From assembly GCF_001686985.1 (NCBI RefSeq), contig NZ_CP015318.1, positions 4,338,001 through 4,402,000 on the forward strand: a stretch of 64,000 nucleotides of DNA. The letters are read 5' to 3'. The DNA is from Mesorhizobium amorphae CCNWGS0123. GTDB lineage: Bacteria > Pseudomonadota > Alphaproteobacteria > Rhizobiales > Rhizobiaceae. Below, piece after piece: positions 16,857 to 27,216 of this stretch. The notes beneath the pieces were generated by a model that was not told where the DNA came from, searched no databases, and was given only the letters and a program-made list of their open reading frames with translations. Each line of letters opens with the position of its first letter. The first letter of the stretch is position 1. The translations under genes were made by a program, and so were the position numbers.

Positions 16857-19800
16857 CTACGCAGCCACCAGCCGTGCCAGCTGCGTCATCACCATTGCCG
16901 ATCCGGCCAGCCGCTTTTCGGCACTCGGCCAGTCGCGGCTGAAGACGACGCTGTGGTCGGGCCGGATCTTGGCCAGCGAGCCCTGCTCGCCGATGAACTT
17001 GACCAGCCCGACCGGGTTGGGGAACTCGCGCTTGCGGAAGTGGATGACGACGCCCTTGGGGCCCGCATCGAGCTTCTCGACATTGGCCTTGCGGCAGAGC
17101 GCCTTGATGAAGACGATCTTCAGGAGATGCTTCACCTCTTCCGGCAGCGGTCCGAAGCGGTCGATCAGTTCGGCGCCGAATGCGTCGATCTCTTCGGTGT
17201 TTTCGAGGTCGCCGAGGCGGCGATAGAGCGCCAGCCTGAGCTGCAGGTCCGGCACATAGCCCTCCGGGATCATCACCGCCGTGCCGACGGCGATCTGCGG
17301 CGACCAGCCGCCATCCTGCACCTCGCCGGAGTCCTTCACCTCGGCCACCGCCTCTTCCAGCATCTGCTGGTAGAGCTCGAAGCCGACCTCCTTGATGTGA
17401 CCGGACTGCTCTTCGCCGAGCAGATTGCCGGCGCCCCGGATGTCGAGATCGTGGCTGGCGAGCTGGAAGCCGGCGCCCAGCGTATCCAGCGACTGCAGCA
17501 CCTTCAGCCGGCGCTCGGCGGTGTCGGTCAGCTTGCGGTTGGCCGGCAGCGTGAACAGCGCGTATGCGCGCACCTTGGAGCGGCCGACGCGGCCGCGCAG
17601 CTGGTAGAGCTGCGACAGGCCGAACATGTCGGCGCGATGGATGATCAGCGTGTTCGCGGTCGGGATGTCCAGACCGGACTCGACGATGGTGGTCGACAGG
17701 AGCACGTCGTACTGACCATCGTAGAAGGCATTCATGATGTCGTCGAGCTCACCGGGCGGCATCTGGCCATGGGCCACCGCCACTTTCAGCTCCGGCACGG
17801 ATTCTTTGAGAAAATCATGGATTTCGGCGAGATCGCTGATGCGCGGCACGACATAGAAGGAGTGTCCGCCCCGGTAGCGCTCGCGCAGCAGAGTCTCGCG
17901 GATGACCAGCGAATCGAAAGGCGAGATGAAGGTGCGCACCGCCATGCGGTCGACCGGCGGCGTGGCGATCAGCGACAGTTCGCGCACGCCGGTCAAGGCT
18001 AGCTGCAAGGTGCGCGGGATCGGCGTCGCCGACAGCGTCAGGACGTGCACATCGGTCTTGAGATCCTTCAGCCGTTCCTTGTGCTTGACGCCGAAGTGCT
18101 GCTCCTCGTCGATGATCAAAAGGCCGAGATTCTTGAACGAGATCGCGGATCCGAGCAGCGCATGCGTGCCGACGACGATGTCGACCGTGCCTTCGGCAAT
18201 GCCCTTCTTGGTTTCGGCCAGGTCCTTGGCACCGACCAGCCGCGAGGCCTGGGCGACGCGGATCGGCAGGCCGGAGAAACGCTGCGAAAAAGTCTTGAAA
18301 TGCTGACGCGACAACAGCGTCGTCGGCACCACCACGGCGACCTGAAAACCCTCCATCGCCGCGATGAAGGCGGCGCGAAGCGCCACTTCCGTCTTGCCGA
18401 AGCCGACATCGCCGCAGATCAGCCGATCCATCGGTTTGCCGGCGCCGAGATCGTCCATGACGGAATCGATCGCCGTCTGCTGGTCGTCGGTCTCTTCGTA
18501 AGGAAAGCGCGCGGAGAACTCGCCATAGAGGCCATCCGCCGGCACCAGCGCCGGCGCCGAGCGCATCTGCCGCTCGGCGGCGATGCGGATCAACTGCCCG
18601 GCCATGTCGAGCAGCCGCCGCTTCAGCCGCGCCTTGCGCGACTGCCAGGCGCCGCCGCCAAGCTTGTCCAGCGTCGCTTCGGCCGAATCCGAGCCATAGC
18701 GCGACAGAAGCTCGATGTTCTCCACTGGCAGGAACAGCCGGTCGTCGCCGGCATAGTGGATTTCCAGGCAGTCATGCGGCGCGCCGACCGCCTCGATGGT
18801 GCGCAGGCCGATGAAGCGGCCAATGCCGTGATCGGTATGGACGACGATGTCGCCAGCCGACAAGGACGAAGCCTCGGCGATGAAGTCGGAAGCACGCTTC
18901 TTGCGCTTCGAGCGCCGGATGAGGCGATCGCCGAGAATGTCCTGCTCGGCTACGACGACCAGTTTTTCCGTCTCGAAGCCGGATTCCAGCGGCAGCACGG
19001 CAAGTGCCGCCTGGCCCGGCTCGAGCTTGTCCGCTTCGGCAAGCGTCGCCACCGGCACGAGATTGCCGAGATGATGTTCGGCCAGAATCTGGCCGAGCCG
19101 GTCGAGCGAGCCTTCGGTCCAGCCGGCTATGACGACGCGGCGGCGTGCGGCGCGCTCGTCGGCGATATGCTTCACGACAACGTCGAAGACGTTGATGTTG
19201 GGGTCGGCGCGTTCTTCGACGAAGGCGCGGCCATGGCGCGAGCCGGCGTGGAAGACCTTTTTCGCGCCTGCATCCGGCGCGTCGAAGGCGGTGAAGTCGA
19301 TGGCTTCGCGCGGACCCAGCGACGCGACGAGGTTTTCCGGCGAAAGATAGAGCAGGTCCGGCGCCACCGGCTTGTAGGGCACGGCGTCCTTCAGCGCTCC
19401 ATCGGCCTGTTTGCGGCGCGCCTCGTAATGGTCGAGGATCAGCGTATGCCGTTCGGCCAGCGCCTCATGCGCCAGATGGTCGAAGACGACGGGGATGTCC
19501 GGCAGATAGTCGAACACCGTCTCCAGCCGCTCATAGAACAACGGCAGCCAATGTTCCATGCCGGCGAAACGTCGCCCTTCGCTGACCGCCGCATAAAGCC
19601 CGTCATCGCGCTGCGGCGCGCCAAAGGCCTCGATATAGGCGCGGCGGAAACGGCTGATGGTCTCGGGCGTCAGCGCCACTTCGCTCATCGCCTGCAGCGC
19701 CATCGACTTGCGCTGGCCGGTGGTGCGCTGCGTGGCGGCGTCGAAGACCCTGATCGATTCCAGCGTATCGCCGAAGAAATCGAGCCGCAGCGCTTCCGTC

Positions 19801-20348
19801 CAACCGGGCGCGAAAAGGTCGAGAATGCCGCCGCGCACCGCGAACTCGCCGACGCCGCGCACCGTCGGCACCCGCTCGAAACCCGATGTCTCCAGTCGCG
19901 ACACCAGCGCATTCATATCGATCTGGTTGCCGGGCTTGGCGTGAAAAGTCTGCGCCTCGACCAGATCGGCCGGCGGAATGCGCTGCAAGAGCGCATTGGC
20001 CGTGGTGAGGATGACAGCGCGGTGCGGTTTTCTGGCCAGCGCTATCATTGCCGTCAGCGCGTCGAGCCGCTTGGCGGCGGCATCGGAACCCGGCGAGACG
20101 CGGTCGTAAGGCAAACAATCCCAGGCCGGAAGTTCCAGCACCGGCAGGCCGGGCGCGGCAAAAGCCAGCGCCTCGATGATTGCCGGCAGGCGCTGGCCGT
20201 CGCGCGCCACGAACAGCACCGGTCTGTCGGGTGCGATTTCATGCGCCGTCTGCACCAGCGCGAAGGCCTCGTACCCGTCGGCGACGCCGTCGACGATGAA
20301 TTGGCCGGCGCGGCCTTTCGGCAGGCCGATTGTGGGAATGAGGCTCAT
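16857..20348 (-). CDS. mfd: Transcription-repair coupling factor
   Basis: Mfd removes RNA polymerase stalled at DNA lesions and recruits UvrA. The 1163-residue product has the UvrB-like N-terminal homology region, a CarD-like RNA-polymerase-interacting domain (DIVVHTDHGIGRF), a RecG-like helicase core with Walker A GDVGFGKTE, DEEQ in LLIIDEEQHFG, and SATPIPRTL, and a C-terminal TRCF domain. Start at 20348 (MSLIPTIGLPKG). It lies 71 bases downstream of sdhE on the same strand; recG is divergent, a neighbourhood common in alphaproteobacteria. Confidence 0.97.
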   Translation of the reverse strand: MSLIPTIGLPKGRAGQFIVDGVADGYEAFALVQTAHEIAPDRPVLFVARDGQRLPAIIEALAFAAPGLPVLELPAWDCLPYDRVSPGSDAAAKRLDALTAMIALARKPHRAVILTTANALLQRIPPADLVEAQTFHAKPGNQIDMNALVSRLETSGFERVPTVRGVGEFAVRGGILDLFAPGWTEALRLDFFGDTLESIRVFDAATQRTTGQRKSMALQAMSEVALTPETISRFRRAYIEAFGAPQRDDGLYAAVSEGRRFAGMEHWLPLFYERLETVFDYLPDIPVVFDHLAHEALAERHTLILDHYEARRKQADGALKDAVPYKPVAPDLLYLSPENLVASLGPREAIDFTAFDAPDAGAKKVFHAGSRHGRAFVEERADPNINVFDVVVKHIADERAARRRVVIAGWTEGSLDRLGQILAEHHLGNLVPVATLAEADKLEPGQAALAVLPLESGFETEKLVVVAEQDILGDRLIRRSKRKKRASDFIAEASSLSAGDIVVHTDHGIGRFIGLRTIEAVGAPHDCLEIHYAGDDRLFLPVENIELLSRYGSDSAEATLDKLGGGAWQSRKARLKRRLLDMAGQLIRIAAERQMRSAPALVPADGLYGEFSARFPYEETDDQQTAIDSVMDDLGAGKPMDRLICGDVGFGKTEVALRAAFIAAMEGFQVAVVVPTTLLSRQHFKTFSQRFSGLPIRVAQASRLVGAKDLAETKKGIAEGTVDIVVGTHALLGSAISFKNLGLLIIDEEQHFGVKHKERLKDLKTDVHVLTLSATPIPRTLQLALTGVRELSLIATPPVDRMAVRTFISPFDSLVIRETLLRERYRGGHSFYVVPRISDLAEIHDFLKESVPELKVAVAHGQMPPGELDDIMNAFYDGQYDVLLSTTIVESGLDIPTANTLIIHRADMFGLSQLYQLRGRVGRSKVRAYALFTLPANRKLTDTAERRLKVLQSLDTLGAGFQLASHDLDIRGAGNLLGEEQSGHIKEVGFELYQQMLEEAVAEVKDSGEVQDGGWSPQIAVGTAVMIPEGYVPDLQLRLALYRRLGDLENTEEIDAFGAELIDRFGPLPEEVKHLLKIVFIKALCRKANVEKLDAGPKGVVIHFRKREFPNPVGLVKFIGEQGSLAKIRPDHSVVFSRDWPSAEKRLAGSAMVMTQLARLVAA

Positions 20349-20419
20349 GAAATCACGGTCTTGTTTGTCGCAATTCCGGATGGAAAACCGCTTCGCACTT
20401 TTCCTGGAATTGCTTGTGT

Positions 20420-20707
20420 TCAGAATGTCATGGTCCGGCGCGACGCCAGGATCTTTTGCAGGACGGCGCAATCGATGTCAGGCGGAACCGCGCGCTCGCC
20501 GGTGATCAAAGGCAGGAATTCGGTATCGGGAATATCGAGGAGCCTCTCATATTGGTCGATCTCGTCGCCGGTCAAGGCGCCGATCTCGGCATCGGCGAAG
20601 CTGCCGAGGATGAGGTCCATTTCCCGCATGCCGCGATGCCAGGAGCGGAACAGAAGCTTGCGGCGGCGGGCATCGAGCCCCTCGCTTGATCGTTTCGTTC
20701 CGGTCAT
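20420..20707 (-). CDS. sdhE: Succinate dehydrogenase FAD assembly factor SdhE
   Basis: A 95-residue protein of the Sdh5/SdhE (DUF339) family, which promotes covalent flavinylation of SdhA. The signature SWHRGMREMDLILG (RGxxE at about 25-29) and the later YERLLDIPD are diagnostic, and length matches the family. Start is ATG 20707 (MTGTKRSSEG); the longer frame upstream is not needed. It precedes mfd and diverges from recG. Confidence 0.93.
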   Translation of the reverse strand: MTGTKRSSEGLDARRRKLLFRSWHRGMREMDLILGSFADAEIGALTGDEIDQYERLLDIPDTEFLPLITGERAVPPDIDCAVLQKILASRRTMTF

Positions 20708-20799
20708 CGTGCCGCATCCCTGTCTGAAGCGGCGCATATAGCGTGGATAGAGGGCGGTGTCAGCCTTGCGCAATGACCGTCGCGACATAAGCTGACATC

Positions 20800-22908
20800 A
20801 TGCGTCCTTCCCTCCTCGATCCGCTGTTCGTCCCGATCACCTCGCTTGCCGGCGTTGGGCCGAAAGTCGGCACACTGATCGAGAAGGTGGTCACTGCCGA
20901 TCTCGGCGACCGCGCCGCCCGCGCCGGCGACCTCTTGTTCGTCTTGCCCCACACGGTGATCGACCGCCGCAACCGGCCGGGCATTGCGCTCGCACCGGAA
21001 GGCGCCATCGTCACGCTCGAAGTGCGCATCGACCGCCACCAGCCGCCGCCGCGCGGCAACAGGTCGGTGCCCTACCGGGTCTATGCCCATGACGAGACCG
21101 GCGAAATCGGCCTGACTTTCTTCCATGCCCATGCCGCCTATCTCGAAAAGGCCATGCCCGTGGGCGAGCATGTCGTCGTCTCTGGCCGCATGGAATGGTT
21201 CAACGGCCGCCCGACCATGGTCCACCCCGATCATATCGCGCTCGCCAGTGACCCCGAAGCCCTGCCCCTGGTCGAGCCGGTCTATCCGCTGACCGCCGGC
21301 CTGTCGGGAAAGGTGCTGCGCCGCGCGATCGGCCAGGCGCTCGGCCGGCTGCCGGACCTGCCGGAATGGCAGGACGACGCCTTCATGCGCCGCCAGACCT
21401 TTCCGACCTTCGGCGATGCGCTCACCCGCATCCACAACCCGGCCGACCCGATCGATGTCGCCATCGAGGGGGCGGCATGGCGGCGGCTTGCCTATGATGA
21501 ACTGCTGGCCGGCCAGGTATCGCTGGCGCTGGTGCGGGCAAAGGTGCGCCGCCTGTCCGGCCGGCCGCTGATTGGCGACGGCCGCATCGTCGAAAAACTG
21601 CGTGCGGCCCTGCCCTATTCACTGACTGGCAGCCAGGAATTCGCGCTCGCCGAAATCAACGCCGATCTCGCCGACCCGGAACGCATGCTGCGCCTGCTGC
21701 AAGGCGATGTCGGCTCCGGCAAGACGGTGGTCGCGCTGCTCGCCATGGCGCGGGCCGTCGAGGCAGGCGGCCAGGCGGCGCTGATGGCGCCGACCGAAAT
21801 TCTCGCGCGGCAGCACCTGGCGACGATCACGCCTCTGGCGGAAAAGGCCGGCTTGCGCATCGCCATTCTCACCGGCCGCGAAAAGGGCCGCGAGCGCACC
21901 GACACGCTCGCCGGTCTTGCAAACGGAGAAATCGACATCGTTGTCGGCACCCACGCGCTGTTCCAGGAAACAGTGACATTCCATGACCTCGTCTTCGCCG
22001 TGGTCGACGAGCAGCACCGCTTCGGCGTCCATCAGCGGCTTGCCATCACCGCCAAGGGCGATGCGCCCGACATGCTGGTGATGACGGCGACGCCGATCCC
22101 GCGCACTTTGGTGCTGACCGCCTTCGGCGACATGGATGTCTCGAAGCTGACCGAAAAGCCAGTCGGCCGCCAGCCGATCCGCACCGTCACCCTGCCGCTC
22201 GAGCGTCTGGACGAACTGGTCGGCCGCATGCTCGATGCCGTCGCCGACGGCCAGAAAATCTACTGGATCTGTCCGCTGGTCGAGGAATCCGAAGAGATCA
22301 AGCTGATGTCGGCCGAGGATCGTTTCGCTTCGCTGAAGCCGCTGTTCGGCGACCGGATCGGGCTGGTGCACGGACGTATGAAGGGCACAGAGAAGGACGA
22401 GGCGATGCGCGCCTTCAAGCAGGGCGAGACCCGCATCCTGATCGCCACCACGGTTATCGAGGTCGGCGTCGACGTCCCCGACGCGACCATCATGGTGATC
22501 GAACACGCCGAGCGCTTCGGCCTTGCGCAACTGCACCAGCTGCGCGGCCGGGTCGGGCGCGGCGACAAGCCGTCCTCCTGCGTGCTGCTCTACAAGGACC
22601 CGCTCGGCGAGACGGCAAAGCGCCGGCTGTCGGTGATGCGCGAGACCGAGGACGGGTTCCGCATCGCAGAGGAGGATCTGAAGCTGCGCGGCGAAGGCGA
22701 GTTGTTGGGCACCCGCCAGTCCGGCACGCCGGGCTTCCAGGTGGCGCGCATCGAGGCGCATGCCGATCTGCTCGAAGCCGCACGCGACGACGCAAGGCTG
22801 GTCCTGTCGCGCGATCCGGAATTGCAGTCCGAGCGCGGTTCGGCGCTTCGGCTATTGCTCTATCTGTTCGGCCGCGACGAGGCCGTGCGCTTGCTGCGCG
22901 CCGGCTGA
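20800..22908 (+). CDS. recG: ATP-dependent DNA helicase RecG
   Basis: RecG remodels stalled replication forks and Holliday junctions. The 702-residue protein starts with the wedge/OB domain (residues about 60-170), followed by the SF2 helicase with Walker A LQGDVGSGKT, DEQHRFG, TATPIPRTL and the C-terminal LRGRVGRG. Length matches the family. Its last 49 bases overlap the 3' end of the convergent DUF502 gene on the other strand. Confidence 0.97.
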   Translation: MRPSLLDPLFVPITSLAGVGPKVGTLIEKVVTADLGDRAARAGDLLFVLPHTVIDRRNRPGIALAPEGAIVTLEVRIDRHQPPPRGNRSVPYRVYAHDETGEIGLTFFHAHAAYLEKAMPVGEHVVVSGRMEWFNGRPTMVHPDHIALASDPEALPLVEPVYPLTAGLSGKVLRRAIGQALGRLPDLPEWQDDAFMRRQTFPTFGDALTRIHNPADPIDVAIEGAAWRRLAYDELLAGQVSLALVRAKVRRLSGRPLIGDGRIVEKLRAALPYSLTGSQEFALAEINADLADPERMLRLLQGDVGSGKTVVALLAMARAVEAGGQAALMAPTEILARQHLATITPLAEKAGLRIAILTGREKGRERTDTLAGLANGEIDIVVGTHALFQETVTFHDLVFAVVDEQHRFGVHQRLAITAKGDAPDMLVMTATPIPRTLVLTAFGDMDVSKLTEKPVGRQPIRTVTLPLERLDELVGRMLDAVADGQKIYWICPLVEESEEIKLMSAEDRFASLKPLFGDRIGLVHGRMKGTEKDEAMRAFKQGETRILIATTVIEVGVDVPDATIMVIEHAERFGLAQLHQLRGRVGRGDKPSSCVLLYKDPLGETAKRRLSVMRETEDGFRIAEEDLKLRGEGELLGTRQSGTPGFQVARIEAHADLLEAARDDARLVLSRDPELQSERGSALRLLLYLFGRDEAVRLLRAG

Positions 22909-23618
22909 GGCCCGGCGCCGAGCGGCGGATTGGCAAGCGGGCCATCGATCCGCTCGCCATTGACGGTCACGATCTTGGCCTTCACCTCAGGCGCCACCAG
23001 CCCGGCCGAGACGATCAGCTTGGCGCCGTCCTCGATCGTCATGTCGAGCAGCACAATGTCGGATTTCAGCACATACATCAGGAAGCCGGTGGTCGGGTTC
23101 GGCGTGCAGGGCATGAACACCGCGATCAGCGGATCGCCTTCCTGGTCGAGCTTCTGGTTGATCTCGGTTTCCTTCTCGCTGGCGACGAACACCAGCGACC
23201 AGACCCCCTTGCGCGGATATTCGACCAGCCCGACCTGGTGGAACATGTCGCCCTTGTTCGACAGCACCGTTTGGAAAATCTGCTTCAGCGAACCGTAGAT
23301 GCCGCGCACCAGGGGCATGCGACCGAGCAAGCGCTCGCCGAAGTTGACGATGGCGCGGCCGACGATGTTGGCCGTCATGAAACCGATCAGCGTGATCAGG
23401 ATCAAGGCAACGATCAGGCCAAAACCCGGAACCGGGACCGGCAGATAGGTGTCGGGGCTGTAGCGTGCCGGAATATAGGGTTTCACCCAGGAATCGACCC
23501 AGCCGATGAACGACCAGGCGATATAGGCGGTGATGGCCAGAGGTGCGCAGACGATGAAGCCGGTCAGGAAGTAATTCCGCAGCCGGGTCATGCCTGAGGT
23601 CTTGGGAGCGTCGGACAT
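22860..23618 (-). CDS. DUF502 family membrane protein
   Basis: The 252-residue protein carries two N-terminal transmembrane helices (LRNYFLTGFIVCAPLAIT and PVPGFGLIVALILITLIGFM) and the DUF502 core with RMPLVRGIYGSLKQ and FMPCTPNPTTGFLMYV. Homologues are widespread and uncharacterised; plant relatives are LIKE-COV proteins linked to trafficking. Start at 23618 (MSDAPKTSGM). It sits 82 bases upstream of the glmS stop and converges on recG with overlap. Confidence 0.88.
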   Translation of the reverse strand: MSDAPKTSGMTRLRNYFLTGFIVCAPLAITAYIAWSFIGWVDSWVKPYIPARYSPDTYLPVPVPGFGLIVALILITLIGFMTANIVGRAIVNFGERLLGRMPLVRGIYGSLKQIFQTVLSNKGDMFHQVGLVEYPRKGVWSLVFVASEKETEINQKLDQEGDPLIAVFMPCTPNPTTGFLMYVLKSDIVLLDMTIEDGAKLIVSAGLVAPEVKAKIVTVNGERIDGPLANPPLGAGPQPARSKRTASSRPNR

Positions 23619-23658
23619 GGGTTCACCGCAGCGCGCTGATTGCAACGCGACATTAGTG

Positions 23659-23673
23659 AACCGCAAGGCGGTT
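23659..23673. repeat. Short inverted repeat between DUF502 and glmS
   Basis: AACCGC-AAG-GCGGTT, a perfect 6-bp stem, lies between the DUF502 start and the glmS stop. It has no T-tract. It may end glmS transcripts or be chance. Confidence 0.25.
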
Positions 23674-23700
23674 TGGAATTGCGAAGTTTTTAAACGCTGC

Positions 23701-25524
23701 CTATTCCACCGTCACCGACTTTGCCAGGTTGCGCGGCTGGTCGACGTCCGTGCCCATGAACACGGCGGTGAAGTAGGCGAGCATCTGGATCGGCAGCGCG
23801 TAGATGATCGGCGAGATGATTTCCGGCACGTTGGGCAGGATGATCGTCTCCATCGTCTTGACGCTCGCCTGCGCCGCGCCCTTGCTGTCGGTGATCAGGA
23901 TGATCTTGCCGCCGCGCGCCGCCACTTCCTGCATGTTCGACACGGTCTTTTCGAAGATGCGGTCATGCGGCGCGATGACGATCACCGGCATGTTCTCGTC
24001 GATCAGCGCGATCGGCCCATGCTTCAGCTCGCCGGCGGCATAGCCCTCGGCGTGGATATAGGAGATTTCCTTGAGCTTCAGCGCGCCTTCCATGGCCAGC
24101 GGAAAATTGGTGTCGCGGCCGAGATAGAGCACGTCCTTGTAGCGCGAGAGTTCGCGCGCGATTCGTTCGATCTGCCCGTCGAGCTTCAGCACCTGATTGG
24201 CGTAGCGCGGCGCTTCCGACAACTCGCGCACCAGCGTCTTTTCCTGCTCAGGCGAAATCGTTCCGCGCGCGACGCCGGCGCGCACCGCAAGCGAGGCCAG
24301 CACCGATAGCTGGCAAGTGAATGCCTTCGTCGAGGCGACGCCGATCTCCGGGCCGGCCAGCGTCGGCAGCACCACGTCGGACTCGCGCGCCATGGTCGAT
24401 TCGCGCACATTGACGACAGCGCCGATCTTCATGCCGGCCTTGCGGCAGTAGCGCAGCGACGCCAGCGTGTCGGCGGTCTCGCCGGACTGCGAGATGAAGA
24501 AAGCAGCGTCGTTCGCCGACAGCGGCATTTCGCGGTAGCGGAATTCCGAGGCGACATCGATGTCGACCGGCAGCCGCGCATAGCGCTCGAACCAGTATTT
24601 GCTGATCAGCCCGGCGAGATAGGCGGTGCCGCAGGCCGAGATCGCCAGCCGGCCGATCTTGGCGAAATCGAAGGGCAGCTCGAGCGGCTTCGAGACGCCG
24701 GAGACGAAATCCACATAATGCGCCAGCGTGTGCGAGATCACTTCGGGCTGCTCATGGATTTCCTTTTCCATGAAGTGCCGGCGGTTGCCCTTGTCGACCA
24801 TGAAGCTGGTCGACAGCGACTGCTGGCGCTTGCGGTCGACCTTGTTGCCGTCCATGTCGAAAATGGCGACATCGTTTCGGCGCACGACAGCCCAGTCGCC
24901 GTCTTCCAGATAGGTGATCGAATTGGTGAAGGGCGCCAGCGCGATGGCGTCGGAGCCCAAAAACATCTCGCCGTCGCCATGGCCGACGGCCAAGGGCGGA
25001 CCGTTGCGGGCGCCGACGATGAGGTCCTCGTCACCCCTGAACATGATCGCCAGCGCGAAGGCGCCTTCCAGCCGCTTCAGCGCCTGGTGCGCGGCCTCGA
25101 CCGGCTTCAGCCCCTTGGCCAGTTCGCGCGCCACCAGGTGCGCGACGACCTCGGTGTCGGTCTGCGACGAGAAAGAATAGCCGTCGCGGATCAGTTCGTC
25201 GCGCAATTCGGCGAAATTCTCGATGATGCCGTTGTGGACGATGGCGACGCCGTCGGAAAAATGCGGATGCGCGTTGGTTTCGTTCGGCACGCCATGCGTC
25301 GCCCAGCGCGTGTGGCCGATGCCGATCGTACCGTCGAGCGGCTCGTTCTTCAGCAGGCGTTCGAGATTGACCAGCTTGCCTTCGGCGCGCCTGCGGCCAA
25401 GCTCGCCATGTTCGATGGTGGCGACGCCGGCCGAATCATAGCCGCGGTACTCGAGCCGCTTCAGCGCATCGACGATGAGCGGCGCGACTTGGCTTTGGCC
25501 GACAATTCCGACGATACCGCACAT
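23701..25524 (-). CDS. glmS: Glucosamine-6-phosphate synthase (isomerizing)
   Basis: Converts fructose 6-phosphate and glutamine to glucosamine 6-phosphate, the first step of the hexosamine pathway. The N-terminal class II amidotransferase uses Cys2 (MCGIVGIVGQ) as nucleophile; two SIS domains follow (SACGTAYLAGLISK, SQSGETADTLA). The 607-residue length and the C-terminal DQPRNLAKSVTVE are typical. glmU lies 187 bases upstream on the same strand, so the two probably share control. No glmS ribozyme is visible in that gap. Confidence 0.97.
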   Translation of the reverse strand: MCGIVGIVGQSQVAPLIVDALKRLEYRGYDSAGVATIEHGELGRRRAEGKLVNLERLLKNEPLDGTIGIGHTRWATHGVPNETNAHPHFSDGVAIVHNGIIENFAELRDELIRDGYSFSSQTDTEVVAHLVARELAKGLKPVEAAHQALKRLEGAFALAIMFRGDEDLIVGARNGPPLAVGHGDGEMFLGSDAIALAPFTNSITYLEDGDWAVVRRNDVAIFDMDGNKVDRKRQQSLSTSFMVDKGNRRHFMEKEIHEQPEVISHTLAHYVDFVSGVSKPLELPFDFAKIGRLAISACGTAYLAGLISKYWFERYARLPVDIDVASEFRYREMPLSANDAAFFISQSGETADTLASLRYCRKAGMKIGAVVNVRESTMARESDVVLPTLAGPEIGVASTKAFTCQLSVLASLAVRAGVARGTISPEQEKTLVRELSEAPRYANQVLKLDGQIERIARELSRYKDVLYLGRDTNFPLAMEGALKLKEISYIHAEGYAAGELKHGPIALIDENMPVIVIAPHDRIFEKTVSNMQEVAARGGKIILITDSKGAAQASVKTMETIILPNVPEIISPIIYALPIQMLAYFTAVFMGTDVDQPRNLAKSVTVE

Positions 25525-25711
25525 GGCGCTTGCCCCCGATTCCTTGCAGAAACCCAGCGCTATCTAGGGATTGCCGGCCTGCCGTAAAAGTCACTTTGCG
25601 TTTCGCTCCGTGTCAGCGGAACGGTCCTGCTCGCAATGCACCATGCCAGACCGCTCTTGCAATCCGGTTACTGCAATCGTTCGGTTTTTCAGGCGTTTGG
25701 CCTGCCAATAT

Positions 25712-27070
25712 TCACTTTTTCTTCGCCGCCGCCGCCGAAGCAAAACGATCGCGCAATTCCTTGCCCTTGCCTGGTATCGTTTTCTGGCGGGCGCGGCCGA
25801 AGGCCAGCGCGTCATCCGGCACGCTTTCGGTGATCACGCTGCCGGAGGCGATGTAGCCGCCCTTGCCGATCGTGACCGGCGCCACCAGCGAGGAGTTCGA
25901 GCCGATGAAGGCGCCCTCGCCTATGTCGGTGAAGAACTTGGAGTAGCCATCATAGTTGCAGGTGATGGTGCCGGCGCCGATATTGGCGCCTGCTCCAACC
26001 CTCGCATCGCCGATATAGGTCAGATGGTTGACCTTGGCGCCTTCCTCGATGACAGCCTGCTTGACCTCGCAGAAATTGCCGACCTTGGCCTTCTGCTTGA
26101 GATCGGCACCCGGCCGTAGCCGCGCGAACGGCCCGACATCGCAGTTCGAGGCGACGGTGGCGCCCTCGATATGGCTGAAGGCATGGATCTTGGCGCCGGT
26201 GGCGATCTTCACGCCCGGGCCGAACCAGACATTGGGTTCAACGACAGTGTCGGCGCCGATCTCGGTGTCGTGCGAGAAGAATACGGTGTCGGGTGCGATC
26301 AGCGTCACGCCGGAAAGCATGGCTTCGCGCCGCCGGCGCCGCTGCCAGATGCCCTCGGCTTCGGCAAGTTCGGCGCGGTTGTTGATGCCGAGCGCGTTCT
26401 CGAAACTGGCCTCGGTGGCGATCACTTCGAGCCCTTGGCCGCTGGCGATCTCGACGATATCGGTCAGGTAATACTCGCCCTTGGCGTTCTTGTTGCCGAC
26501 CCGGTCGAGCAGCTTCAGCGCCTGGCTGCCGGCCACCGCCATCAGCCCGCCATTGCAGAAGGTGATCTTTTTCTCCTCGTCGGAGCAGTCCTTCTCCTCG
26601 CGGATTGCGACCAGTCTGCCGCCCTTTTCGATCAGACGGCCATAGCCGGTCGGGTTGGCCGTGCGGAAACCGATCACAACGACGCCAGCACCTTCGGCCA
26701 GTTTCAACCTTGCCACGGTGAGCGCGTCCGGATCAATCAACGGCGTGTCGCCGAACATGACGAGGACATCGTCGTAACCCCTTGATATCGCGTCGCGCGC
26801 AGCCAACACGGCATGCGCGGTGCCCAAGCGCTTTTCCTGCACAAAAGTCTCTGCCTTCAGCGCAAACTTGGTCGCCGCCTTGCGCATCTCGTCCGCGCCA
26901 TGGCCGATCACCAGCGCCTGGTCGCCGGCGCCGGCAGCCTCGGCCGCCTTCACCACATGGGCAACCATCGGCAGGCCGGCGATCTGGTGCAGCACCTTCG
27001 GCAGCGCACTCTTCATGCGCGTGCCTTCGCCGGCAGCGAGGATGACGGACAGGCAGGATCTCTGGCTCAT
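25712..27070 (-). CDS. glmU: Bifunctional GlmU: GlcN-1-P acetyltransferase / GlcNAc-1-P uridylyltransferase
   Basis: Makes UDP-GlcNAc for peptidoglycan and lipopolysaccharide. The N-terminal pyrophosphorylase domain has [20 protein letters not shown]; the C-terminal half (from about residue 250) is a left-handed beta-helix of hexapeptide repeats with the acetyltransferase stretch [26 protein letters not shown]. 452 residues is normal. The upstream flank is a divergent region towards an AT-richer orphan gene. Confidence 0.97.
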   Translation of the reverse strand: MSQRSCLSVILAAGEGTRMKSALPKVLHQIAGLPMVAHVVKAAEAAGAGDQALVIGHGADEMRKAATKFALKAETFVQEKRLGTAHAVLAARDAISRGYDDVLVMFGDTPLIDPDALTVARLKLAEGAGVVVIGFRTANPTGYGRLIEKGGRLVAIREEKDCSDEEKKITFCNGGLMAVAGSQALKLLDRVGNKNAKGEYYLTDIVEIASGQGLEVIATEASFENALGINNRAELAEAEGIWQRRRRREAMLSGVTLIAPDTVFFSHDTEIGADTVVEPNVWFGPGVKIATGAKIHAFSHIEGATVASNCDVGPFARLRPGADLKQKAKVGNFCEVKQAVIEEGAKVNHLTYIGDARVGAGANIGAGTITCNYDGYSKFFTDIGEGAFIGSNSSLVAPVTIGKGGYIASGSVITESVPDDALAFGRARQKTIPGKGKELRDRFASAAAAKKK

Positions 27071-27196
27071 GGAAGGGCAACCGTATGAAAGGGATCAGGA
27101 ATCGAAACTATCTAGCATTGGCGCCATGCTGCACCAATGCGGTTAAATTCCGGTGGCGTCACCGACGATCCGTCGATACTTTTCTGGAGGGTTCTC

Positions 27197-27211
27197 CCTC
27201 ATCAAATGAGG
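27197..27211 (+). repeat. Small hairpin over the ribosome-binding site of the orphan gene
   Basis: CCTCAT-CAA-ATGAGG, a perfect 6-bp stem whose right arm contains the GAGG ribosome-binding sequence just before the ATG at 27217. It could lower translation of the gene; no trigger is evident. Confidence 0.3.
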
Positions 27212-27216
27212 ACTAA

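Noticed and set aside
25525-25711. A glmS ribozyme upstream of glmS
   Set aside because: No glmS-ribozyme core is visible in the 187 bases, and this regulator is typical of Gram-positive bacteria.
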